NCBI GenBank assembly: GCA_902761655.1
Contig: CACWLD010000006.1
Coordinates: 1-64,000, forward strand
Source of the DNA: an uncultured Bacteroidia bacterium
GTDB taxonomy: Bacteria; Bacteroidota; Bacteroidia; Bacteroidales; UBA932
DNA: 64,000 nt
Direction of reading: 5' to 3'
A model generated the notes under the pieces. The model made no database searches and was not told where the DNA came from. It saw only the letters and a program-made list of their open reading frames with translations. This document shows positions 43,754-52,072 of this stretch, piece by piece (the stretch's first letter is position 1; every line of letters starts with the position of its first letter). The translations under genes were made by a program, and so were the position numbers.

Positions 43754-44821
43754 ATGAAAAAAATGAAGCTTGTTCTCGAAAACGGGCAGGAGTTCCACGG
43801 CCTGGGATACGGGTCACAGAGTCCTGTCGTGGGGGAAATAGTTTTCAATACCTCAATGGTGGGGTATCAGGAAATAGCTTCCGACCCGGCCTACGCCGGA
43901 CAGTTAGTAGTGATGACCTATCCGCTGATAGGCCAGTATGGTATTACCGACGACGACTTCGAGGCCCGCACCTTCTCCATCGGGGGCCTCATAGTTCGCG
44001 AGTACTGTGACACCCCGTCCAACTTCCGTTACACCAAAACCCTTTCGGAAGAGATGGACGAGCACGGAATTCCAATCCTCAGCGGGCCGGACACGCGTAT
44101 GCTCACCCGCATCATCCGCACTGAAGGCAGTATGAAGGCGGCCATCGTGGACGAGTCTATGTCCACCGGCAATGCCCTGGTGCTCATTGCCCAGGCCCCT
44201 GTCCAGACGGATCAGGTGGCCAAGGTCAGCTGCACCAAGAGATGGTTCTCACGCACGCCCCAGCACAAATATGACGTTGTGATAGTGGACTGCGGCCTCA
44301 AGCACAGCATAGTGTCCGCCCTGAACCAGCGCGGATGCAACGTGACCGTGGTTCCCTACAACTCCACCCTGGAGGAGATCCTCTCCTTCGACCCCGACGG
44401 AGTTATCATATCCAACGGTCCCGGCAGTCCGGACAACCTTCCGGGCCTCATAGACCTTGTAAACAACCTCAAGGGCAGGCTTCCACTGTTCGGAATCTGC
44501 CTGGGACACCTTCTCATAGCCCGTTCCTACGGGGCCAAGACCTTCAAGATGCGCTGCGGCCACCACGGCGGTCATCCAGTCCGCAATATGGAAACCGGAC
44601 GCATCATCACCACCGAGCACAACCACAACTACGCGGTTGACGAGTCCTCTCTCAAGAAAACTCCTCTGGAGGTGGTCTACAAAGACGCTTCCGACGGCAC
44701 CGTAGAGGGCCTCAAGTGCGCCGCGGACAAGGTTTACACCGTCCAGTTCTATCCTGAAGGAGCCCCGGGCCCGCAGGAGAGCGACTTTTTTGACAAATTC
44801 ATAGCTATGATGGAGGAATAG
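43754..44821 (+). CDS. carA: Carbamoyl-phosphate synthase small subunit with degenerate glutaminase site
   Basis: 355 residues of full CarA architecture (N-terminal domain plus class I amidotransferase). The nucleophile Cys remains in LFGICLGHLLIARS, but other glutamine-site residues differ from the E. coli enzyme as I know it. Ser47 becomes Ala (SDPAYAG), Gln273 becomes Leu (GHLL for GHQL), Gly313 becomes Asn (HNHNYAVD for QNHGFAVD), and the catalytic His353 becomes Tyr (VQFYPEGAPGP for QGHPE/QFHPE). One residue is also missing in GHHGGHPV. Glutaminase activity is probably lost, leaving a structural partner for ammonia-dependent CarB (inference). An alternative start is ATG 43763. It lies 4 bases after pyrC and 3 before carB. 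Confidence 0.93.
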   Translation: MKKMKLVLENGQEFHGLGYGSQSPVVGEIVFNTSMVGYQEIASDPAYAGQLVVMTYPLIGQYGITDDDFEARTFSIGGLIVREYCDTPSNFRYTKTLSEEMDEHGIPILSGPDTRMLTRIIRTEGSMKAAIVDESMSTGNALVLIAQAPVQTDQVAKVSCTKRWFSRTPQHKYDVVIVDCGLKHSIVSALNQRGCNVTVVPYNSTLEEILSFDPDGVIISNGPGSPDNLPGLIDLVNNLKGRLPLFGICLGHLLIARSYGAKTFKMRCGHHGGHPVRNMETGRIITTEHNHNYAVDESSLKKTPLEVVYKDASDGTVEGLKCAADKVYTVQFYPEGAPGPQESDFFDKFIAMMEE

Positions 44822-44824
44822 ACA

Positions 44825-47800
44825 ATGCCTAAGAGAACTGACATAAACAAGATAATGGTGATTGGCTCCGGCCCTATCGTGATTGGCCAGGCAGCCGAAT
44901 TCGACTATGCGGGCACCCAGGCCTGCCTCGCCCTCAAGGAAGAAGGCTATGAAGTTGTGCTGGTAAACTCCAACCCTGCAACCATTATGACCGATACCCA
45001 TATGGCGGACAAGGTCTATATGGAGCCGCTGGACCTGGAATACGTTGCCAAGATAATCCGCTACGAGAGGCCGGACGCCATTGTTCCCGGCCTGGGAGGC
45101 CAGACAGGCCTCAACCTGGCCGTGAAACTGGCGCGCAAGGGCGTCCTTGACGAGTGCCACGTAGAGATCCTTGGAACCTCATTCCACAGCATAGAGCAGG
45201 CGGAAGACCGCGAACTGTTCAAGGAACTGTGCATAGAACTTGGCGAGCCGGTCATCCCTTCACAGATCTGCTACAGCATTGAAGAGGCCGTGGAGACGGC
45301 TCACAAGATAGGCTTCCCGGTGGTTCTCCGCCCTGCCTTCACCCTTGGAGGAACAGGCGGTGGATTTGCCAGCAACGAGGCCGAACTCACCGAGATGATG
45401 CGCAACGCCCTTGCCCTCTCCCCCGTACACCAGGTACTTATCGAGAAGAGCGTAAAGGGATACAAGGAGATAGAGTTCGAGGTGATGAGGGACAAGAACG
45501 ACACCGCCATCACCATCTGCTCAATGGAGAACGTTGACCCCGTGGGTATCCACACCGGAGATTCCGTAGTGGTTGCCCCTGTACAGACCCTCGCGGACAA
45601 GGAATACGAGATACTGCGCGCAAGCGCCCTCAAGCTCATCCGCGCCCTCAAGATAGAAGGCGGATGCAACATCCAGTTCGCGCTGGATCCGCTTTCGTTC
45701 AACTACTATATAATTGAGGTGAACCCGCGCGTGTCACGCTCGTCAGCCCTGGCGTCAAAGGCCAGCGGCTTCCCTATCGCCCGCGTAACTGCAAAGATAG
45801 CGGTGGGCCTCACCCTGGACGAGATCACGGTTGCCGGCGCCCCCGCCTGCTGCGAGCCTTCCATTGACTACATAGTGAGCAAGGTGGCGCGCTTCCCGTT
45901 CGACAAGTTCAGCGAGGCTTCCAACGAGCTGGGAACACAGATGAAGGCCACCGGAGAGGTGATGAGCATTGGCCGCACCTTTGAGGAGAGCTTCCTCAAG
46001 GCCATCCGCTCGCTTGAAATTGGCTGCTGCCACCTGTGGAAGCGCAAGTTTGAGTCGATGAGCAACGAGGAAATGCTCCAGTACATTGTCAAGTTCCCGG
46101 ACGACCACTACCTTGCAATAGCGCAGCTCATCCGCAACGGCGTGGATATCAGGCACATATATGACCGCACAAAGATTGATATGCTCTTCCTAGAAAAGAT
46201 ATGCAACATTGTGCGTATGGAAGAGACCCTCAAGGCCAACCCCAAGGACAAGGATACCCTGTACCAGGCAAAGAGGATGGGATTCAGCGACAAGTTCATA
46301 GGCCAGCTGTGGGGAATGACGGAGAAGGAGACCATAGAGTACAGATGGTCCCTTGACATCAACCCGGTCTACAAGTTCATTGACAGCTGCGCCGCGGAGC
46401 ACGATGCTGACGTCCCTTACTTCTACTCCACCTACGAGCAGGAGAACGAGACGGTGATAAGCAACCGCGAGAAGATCCTGGTGCTGGGCGCAGGCCCTAT
46501 CAGGATAGGCCAGGGCGTGGAGTTTGACTACTCCACCGTACACGCCATCTGGGCCATCCGGGAGGCAGGGTACGAAGCCATCATCATCAACAATAACCCC
46601 GAGACCGTATCCACAGACTACTCGATCTCTGACAAACTGTACTTTGAGCCTCTTACCGTAGAGGACGTGATGAACATCATAAGGATCGAGAAGCCAAAAG
46701 GCATTATTGTAACGCTGGGAGGCCAGACTGCCATCAACCTGGCGGGACCCCTGGCAGAGTTCGGAGTGCCCATCATTGGCACCCAGATCGATGCCATTGA
46801 CAACGCGGAGGACCGCAAGCTCTTCGAGGCCATTATGCGCAAGACCGGAATCCCTCAGCCAAAGGCCAAGGCCGTGACTGACGTGGAGGAAGGCGTGAAG
46901 GCCGCGGCGGAGATTGGCTATCCGGTGCTCGTGCGCCCTTCCTTCGTACTTGGAGGCCGTGCAATGATGATAGTGGGCAACGAGGAAGCCCTCCGCCACT
47001 ATCTGCACAACGCAGTGGAAATCAACGAGAACTCCCCCGTACTTGTGGACAAGTACATACAGGGAAAGGAGTGCGAGGTTGACGCCATCTGCGACGGCAA
47101 GGACGTGTTCATCCCCGGAATAATGGAGCACGTGGAGCGCACCGGAATCCATTCCGGAGACTCCATAAGTGTGTACCCTTCATTCTCCCTGGACCAGGAC
47201 GTCAAGGACAAGATCATAGACTACACCGTGAAACTAGGCCTTGAGATTGGAATAGTTGGCCTGTTCAACATCCAGTTCATAGTTGACTCTCACAACGACG
47301 TATACGTGATTGAGGTGAACCCCCGTTCTTCCCGTACCGTACCGTTCCTGTCCAAGTCCACAGGCGTGCCAATGGCCAAGATAGCCACCCTGGTAATGCT
47401 GGGACACTCACTCAAGGAGCAGGGCATAGACCAGGTTTACTACCCGGAGCGCCACAGGCACTACGTAAAGAGCCCGGCGTTCTCATTTGGAAAGATCAAG
47501 GGAATAGACACATACCTCTCCCCTGAGATGAAGTCCACCGGCGAGGCAATCGGATATGACGATTCCCTGACCCGCGCGCTCTACAAGTCACTCCAGGCTT
47601 CAGGCGTGAGCGTGGTAAACTACGGAACGGTATTCGCCACCATAGCCGACAAGGACAAGGAAGAGGCTTTGCCGCTGATCCGCCGCTTCTACAACCTGGG
47701 ATTCAACATAGAGGCCACAAAGGGTACGGCCGAGTACCTCAAGAAGAATGGCATAAGGACCCGCAGCCTTGACAAGCTCAGCGAAGGCAGCAAGGACATC

Positions 47801-48016
47801 ATCAGCAGCCTCCGCCAGGGCCACGTGAGCTACGTGATAAACACCATAGACATCAACCAGCACAGCACAAGGCTTGACGGATATGAGATCCGCCGCGCGG
47901 CCGTGGAGAACAACGTGACCATTTTCACTTCACTGGAGACCGTACGCGTGCTCCTGGACGTGCTGGAGGAGATTACACTTGGTATTTCTACTATTGACGA
48001 CGAATACAACCATTGA
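44825..48016 (+). CDS. carB: Carbamoyl-phosphate synthase large subunit
   Basis: 1063 residues, full length. Two homologous ATP-grasp halves: the first begins [20 protein letters not shown], the second [34 protein letters not shown] and [14 protein letters not shown] are the paired ATP loops. [16 protein letters not shown] and [18 protein letters not shown] are the paired metal-binding blocks. The C-terminal MGS-like allosteric domain occupies about 940-1063. It supplies carbamoyl phosphate to PyrB and to ArgF'. The stop overlaps the pyrK ATG by one base (TGATG). Confidence 0.97.
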   Translation: MPKRTDINKIMVIGSGPIVIGQAAEFDYAGTQACLALKEEGYEVVLVNSNPATIMTDTHMADKVYMEPLDLEYVAKIIRYERPDAIVPGLGGQTGLNLAVKLARKGVLDECHVEILGTSFHSIEQAEDRELFKELCIELGEPVIPSQICYSIEEAVETAHKIGFPVVLRPAFTLGGTGGGFASNEAELTEMMRNALALSPVHQVLIEKSVKGYKEIEFEVMRDKNDTAITICSMENVDPVGIHTGDSVVVAPVQTLADKEYEILRASALKLIRALKIEGGCNIQFALDPLSFNYYIIEVNPRVSRSSALASKASGFPIARVTAKIAVGLTLDEITVAGAPACCEPSIDYIVSKVARFPFDKFSEASNELGTQMKATGEVMSIGRTFEESFLKAIRSLEIGCCHLWKRKFESMSNEEMLQYIVKFPDDHYLAIAQLIRNGVDIRHIYDRTKIDMLFLEKICNIVRMEETLKANPKDKDTLYQAKRMGFSDKFIGQLWGMTEKETIEYRWSLDINPVYKFIDSCAAEHDADVPYFYSTYEQENETVISNREKILVLGAGPIRIGQGVEFDYSTVHAIWAIREAGYEAIIINNNPETVSTDYSISDKLYFEPLTVEDVMNIIRIEKPKGIIVTLGGQTAINLAGPLAEFGVPIIGTQIDAIDNAEDRKLFEAIMRKTGIPQPKAKAVTDVEEGVKAAAEIGYPVLVRPSFVLGGRAMMIVGNEEALRHYLHNAVEINENSPVLVDKYIQGKECEVDAICDGKDVFIPGIMEHVERTGIHSGDSISVYPSFSLDQDVKDKIIDYTVKLGLEIGIVGLFNIQFIVDSHNDVYVIEVNPRSSRTVPFLSKSTGVPMAKIATLVMLGHSLKEQGIDQVYYPERHRHYVKSPAFSFGKIKGIDTYLSPEMKSTGEAIGYDDSLTRALYKSLQASGVSVVNYGTVFATIADKDKEEALPLIRRFYNLGFNIEATKGTAEYLKKNGIRTRSLDKLSEGSKDIISSLRQGHVSYVINTIDINQHSTRLDGYEIRRAAVENNVTIFTSLETVRVLLDVLEEITLGISTIDDEYNH

Positions 48017-48753
48017 TGGAAAAAGCGTTATACACCATCATTTCAAACGAACTGATAGCTGACAAGACGTACAGGATGCGCCTGGCGGGACCTACTGGCT
48101 CGCTCAAGCGCGCGGGGCAGTTCGTGAACGTGGCGGTTGACGGATTCTTCCTCCGCAGGCCGCTGGCGGCCCAGGAGTGGGATCCGGAAAGCCTGGCCGT
48201 GATATACAAGGTAGTAGGCCAGGGCACGGAGGTGATGAGCGGTATGCAGCCCGGGCAGGGCCTGGAGCTGCTGTGCGGGCTTGGCAACGGCTTTGACGCC
48301 GGTGCCTGCCGCCACAGCGCGCTCATAGCCTGCGGCGGGCTTGGAGCCTCTCCCGTCTTCAGCCTTGCAAAGGAACTCATAGACGCAGGCAAGAAGGTCT
48401 GCGTGGTGATGGGATTCAACACCGCCGCAGACGCGGTCCTAGTGGACGAGTTCAAGGCTATGGGGGCGGAAGTTCACGTAGCAACGCTGGACGGCTCGCT
48501 GGGAGTGAAAGGCTTTGTGACAGACGCCATAAAGGCCGCGCAGCCGCAGTTCGATTACTTCTACACCTGCGGCCCTGCGCCAATGATGAAGGCGGTCTGC
48601 ACCAGCCTGGAAGGCCCGGGCGAGGCCAGCCTGGAGGAAAGGATGGGATGCGGATGCGGCATATGCTACGGATGCACCTGCCATACCAACAGCGGAGCCA
48701 AGCGCGTTTGCGCTGACGGACCCGTATTCAAAAAGGAGGACATAATATGGTAA
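48016..48753 (+). CDS. pyrK: Dihydroorotate dehydrogenase electron-transfer subunit
   Basis: FAD and 2Fe-2S protein linking PyrDB to NAD. The 245 residues have a ferredoxin-reductase-like N-terminus (RRPLAAQEW), the nucleotide-binding ALIACGGLGASPVFSLA and YTCGPAPMMKAV. The Cys cluster CGCGICYGCTCHTNS...CADGPVF follows at the C-terminus. ATG 48016 shares its A with the carB TGA. The gene overlaps pyrD by 7 bases. Confidence 0.95.
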   Translation: MEKALYTIISNELIADKTYRMRLAGPTGSLKRAGQFVNVAVDGFFLRRPLAAQEWDPESLAVIYKVVGQGTEVMSGMQPGQGLELLCGLGNGFDAGACRHSALIACGGLGASPVFSLAKELIDAGKKVCVVMGFNTAADAVLVDEFKAMGAEVHVATLDGSLGVKGFVTDAIKAAQPQFDYFYTCGPAPMMKAVCTSLEGPGEASLEERMGCGCGICYGCTCHTNSGAKRVCADGPVFKKEDIIW

Positions 48754-49652
48754 CGGCTGTAGATCTTTGCGGAGTAAGGCTGGCCAACCCGGTGATTCCG
48801 GCCAGCGGCACCTTTGGATTCGGCATCGAGATGGCCGGAGAATATGATCTGAACGTGCTTGGAGGCATTTCCCTGAAGGGTTCCACCCGCGAGCCCCGCT
48901 TTGGAAACGAATGCCCCAGGATTGCCGAGACCCCGGACGGAATGCTCAATTCAGTGGGACTCCAGAATCCTGGCATAGACGCCCTCCTGAACGAGAAAAT
49001 TCCGGCGCTGCGCAAGGTTTATTCCGGCGTTGTGATAGCCAACATAAGCGGCTTCTCGCTGGAAGACTACGTATATTGCTGCTCCCTGGCGGACAAATGC
49101 AAGGACATTGACATACTGGAAGTTAACGTATCCTGCCCCAACGTTCACGGAGGCGGGATGGCGTTTGGCACATCCGCCTGTGCGGCAGCGGAAATAACCG
49201 CTGCGGTAAAGGCCGTGTGCACAAAGCCGGTGTTCGTCAAGCTGAGCCCCAATGTCACCGACATTGTATCCATAGCCAAGGCCTGTGAGGAAGCCGGAGC
49301 GGACGGACTGACGCTGGTTAACACCCTTCTGGGAATGCGCATCGACATAAACCGCAGGGTGCCCATACTTGCCAACCGCTACGGCGGATTCAGCGGCAGG
49401 GCAATCTTCCCGGTAGCGCTGAGGATGGTGAACCAGGTGGCGCGCGCCTGCAGCATCCCCATTATGGGATGCGGAGGCGTCAGCAGCGCTTCCGATGTCA
49501 TTGAAATGATGATGGCAGGAGCCACCGCCGTGCAGGTTGGAGCGGAAAACTTACGCAACCCTTTCGCCAGCAAGGAGATTGTGGAGGAACTGCCAAAGAT
49601 TATGCAAAAACTTGGAATAGAAGACATTAACGAAATAATTGGAGTGGTATGA
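48747..49652 (+). CDS. pyrD: Dihydroorotate dehydrogenase B, catalytic subunit
   Basis: FMN-dependent class 1B dehydrogenase, 301 residues. It has [33 protein letters not shown], the catalytic Cys in [16 protein letters not shown] and [29 protein letters not shown] and [15 protein letters not shown] follow. Paired with PyrK, it uses NAD as acceptor, which suits an anaerobe. It overlaps pyrK by 7 and pyrF by 4 bases. Confidence 0.96.
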   Translation: MVTAVDLCGVRLANPVIPASGTFGFGIEMAGEYDLNVLGGISLKGSTREPRFGNECPRIAETPDGMLNSVGLQNPGIDALLNEKIPALRKVYSGVVIANISGFSLEDYVYCCSLADKCKDIDILEVNVSCPNVHGGGMAFGTSACAAAEITAAVKAVCTKPVFVKLSPNVTDIVSIAKACEEAGADGLTLVNTLLGMRIDINRRVPILANRYGGFSGRAIFPVALRMVNQVARACSIPIMGCGGVSSASDVIEMMMAGATAVQVGAENLRNPFASKEIVEELPKIMQKLGIEDINEIIGVV

Positions 49653-50350
49653 GAGATGTAATCATTGCCTGTGACTTTTCAAGCGCGGAGCAGGTGCTTG
49701 CCTTCCTTGACAAGTTCAAGGACTGCGAGCGCAAACCCTTCGTGAAGATTGGAATGGAACTTTATTACGCGGCAGGACCGGAAATTGTCCGCGAGATCAA
49801 GCGCCGCGGCCACAAGATATTCCTGGACCTCAAGATGCACGACATCCCCAACACGGTTAAGAAAACCGCCCGGGTACTTTCCAACCTGGACGTGGATATG
49901 ACAAACGTTCACGCTGCCGGCACCATCGAGATGATGCGCGCCGCGCTGGAGGGCCTTACAAGGCCCGACGGCACCCGTCCGCTGCTCATAGCAGTGACAC
50001 AGCTTACCTCGACCAGCGAGGACAGGATGAGGGACGAACTGCTCATAAACGCATCAATGGAAGAGACCGTTGCCAAATACGCAGCCAACACCAAGGCCGC
50101 GGGGCTGGACGGCGTGGTCTGCTCTCCGCTGGAAGCGGCGGCCATCAAGCGCCGCTGCGGAGCGGACTTCCTGACCGTTACGCCGGGCATCCGCTTTGCC
50201 GGAGCCGCGGCTGACGACCAGGTGCGCATAACCACTCCCGCCCGCGCCAAAGAGATTGGCTCGGACTTCATAGTGGTCGGCCGCCCCATTACCGCCGCGG
50301 AAGACCCCGTGGCCGCCTACAACCAATGTGTAAAAGATTTCGTATTGTAG
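49649..50350 (+). CDS. pyrF: Orotidine 5'-phosphate decarboxylase
   Basis: Final UMP step. A 233-residue TIM barrel with [33 protein letters not shown] and the catalytic array [13 protein letters not shown] (D-x-K-x-x-D). [11 protein letters not shown] and the C-terminal phosphate loop [14 protein letters not shown] complete the barrel. Normal length. ATGA overlap with pyrD, 3 bases before pyrE. Confidence 0.97.
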   Translation: MRDVIIACDFSSAEQVLAFLDKFKDCERKPFVKIGMELYYAAGPEIVREIKRRGHKIFLDLKMHDIPNTVKKTARVLSNLDVDMTNVHAAGTIEMMRAALEGLTRPDGTRPLLIAVTQLTSTSEDRMRDELLINASMEETVAKYAANTKAAGLDGVVCSPLEAAAIKRRCGADFLTVTPGIRFAGAAADDQVRITTPARAKEIGSDFIVVGRPITAAEDPVAAYNQCVKDFVL

Positions 50351-50353
50351 AAA

Positions 50354-50983
50354 ATGGAAAAGATAATAGCTAAGAACCTCCTGTCAATAGGGGCCGTATT
50401 CCTTCGCCCTCAGGAGCCGTTCACCTGGGCCAGCGGAATAAAGAGCCCAATCTATTGTGACAACCGCCTTGTCCTTTCCGCACCGCGCGTACGCGAAGTT
50501 GTGGAGCAGGCCATAGCAGATACTGTAAAGAGTAAATTCCCTGAAGCACAGATGCTTATGGGTACAAGCACTGCCGGAATAGCCCACGCGGCCATTGCCG
50601 CTTCCATCCTTGGAATGCCAATGGGATACGTGCGCGGAGAGGCCAAGAGCCACGGCCGCAACAACCGCATCGAGGGCCGTATGGAACCCGGCTGCAAGGT
50701 TGTGGTCATAGAGGACCTCATCTCCACCGCAGGCAGCGCAATTGAGGTTGTGGAGGCCCTGCGTGAGGCCGGTGCCCAGGTACTGGGCATCGTCAGCATC
50801 TTCACCTACGGAATGAAGAAGGGCCTTGACAGGCTGGCCGCCGCAAACGTGGTCAATTACTCACTCTCCAACCTGGACGCACTTGTAGAGGTTGCCGCAC
50901 AGGAAGGATACATAGACGCTGAGTGGAAGGAGCGCATCCTCAAATTCAGGGACAACCCGTCGGACGAAAGCTGGATTAAATAA
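50354..50983 (+). CDS. pyrE: Orotate phosphoribosyltransferase
   Basis: Adds orotate to PRPP. The 209 residues have PFTWASGIKSPIYCDNRLVL, GTSTAGIAHAAIAASILGMP, the flexible-loop lysine region RGEAKSHGRNNRIEG and the PRPP-binding VVVIEDLISTAGSAIEV. Complete. It lies 3 bases after pyrF and 12 before pyrB. Confidence 0.96.
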   Translation: MEKIIAKNLLSIGAVFLRPQEPFTWASGIKSPIYCDNRLVLSAPRVREVVEQAIADTVKSKFPEAQMLMGTSTAGIAHAAIAASILGMPMGYVRGEAKSHGRNNRIEGRMEPGCKVVVIEDLISTAGSAIEVVEALREAGAQVLGIVSIFTYGMKKGLDRLAAANVVNYSLSNLDALVEVAAQEGYIDAEWKERILKFRDNPSDESWIK

Positions 50984-50995
50984 ACCCCAAGAGAT

Positions 50996-52072
50996 ATGAA
51001 GCATCTGATTGACCCTACCGACTTCACAAAGGAGGAGATAGACGAGATTATTGAATACGGCGAGTACATTATTGCCAATCGCGAACTCTTCCGCGATAAG
51101 CTCCGCTACCACAAGCTGGCCACCCTCTTCTACGAGCCCAGTACCCGTACCAGGCTCAGCTTCACCGCCGCAATGATGGAACTGGGAGGCAACGTGCTGG
51201 GATTCTCGGACGCCCGCAGCTCATCCGTAGCAAAAGGAGAAACCGTAGGCGACACCGCCCTCACGGTAGGCAACTTCGTAGACGTAATTGCAATGCGCCA
51301 CCCTCTTGAAGGAGCCCCTTATATAGCTTCCAAAGTATCAAAGGTGCCAATCATCAACGCCGGCGACGGTTCCCACGCCCACCCCACCCAGACGCTGACA
51401 GACCTCATAACAATCAAGCGCGAGCTTGGTCATATTGACAATATTACGATTGGATTCTGCGGAGACCTTCGCTTCGGACGCACCGTACACTCGCTGATCA
51501 AGGCCCTCTCACGCTATCAGGGCATTGACATTGTGCTCATCTCCCCGGACGAAATGCGTCTTCCGGACTACATCAAAAGCGATGTCTGCGACAAGCTCGG
51601 CCTCAAGTACAAGGAAGTCCGCAGCATAGAGGAAGTCATTGGAGAGCTGGACGTGCTGTATATGACCCGCGTCCAGAAAGAGCGCTTCCTGGACGAGGAA
51701 GAATTCGAGCGCGTCAAGGACAGCTTTGTCCTGGACTGCGAGAAGCTAAAGGGCGCCAAGCCCAATATGGCCATACTGCACCCGCTTCCAAGGGTCAACG
51801 AAATCCGCCAGGAAGTGGACTCCGATCCCCGCGCAGCCTATTTCAGGCAGGTGGAGAACGGAAAATTCGTGCGTATGTCCCTCATATGCAAGCTCCTTGA
51901 ATGGAAGGACGACCCTTCACACACAATGCCTGCCCATCCGGAATACTTCCAGGACAACAGCAGGCATTGCAGGAACTCTAAATGTATATGCAATCACGAA
52001 AACGTACCTCCGCTCTTCCACGAAACTGAAGGCGGCACGGTACGCTGCGTTTACTGCGACAGCAAGGTGTAG
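50996..52072 (+). CDS. pyrB: Aspartate carbamoyltransferase with C-terminal PyrI-like zinc domain
   Basis: Residues 1 to about 305 are a standard catalytic chain: TLFYEPSTRTRLSF, SSVAKGETVGDT, MRHPLEGAPY, AHPTQTLTDLITI and ILHPLPRVNEI. The remaining 50 residues carry Cys-x4-Cys (CRNSKC) and, 20 residues later, Cys-x2-Cys (CVYC). This is the spacing of the zinc domain of the regulatory chain PyrI (CPNSNC ... CKYC). The nucleotide-binding allosteric domain of PyrI is absent. The enzyme may carry its own zinc interface without CTP/ATP control (inference). Last gene of the pyr operon. Its 3' end overlaps the convergent macroglobulin gene by 22 bases. Confidence 0.94.
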   Translation: MKHLIDPTDFTKEEIDEIIEYGEYIIANRELFRDKLRYHKLATLFYEPSTRTRLSFTAAMMELGGNVLGFSDARSSSVAKGETVGDTALTVGNFVDVIAMRHPLEGAPYIASKVSKVPIINAGDGSHAHPTQTLTDLITIKRELGHIDNITIGFCGDLRFGRTVHSLIKALSRYQGIDIVLISPDEMRLPDYIKSDVCDKLGLKYKEVRSIEEVIGELDVLYMTRVQKERFLDEEEFERVKDSFVLDCEKLKGAKPNMAILHPLPRVNEIRQEVDSDPRAAYFRQVENGKFVRMSLICKLLEWKDDPSHTMPAHPEYFQDNSRHCRNSKCICNHENVPPLFHETEGGTVRCVYCDSKV

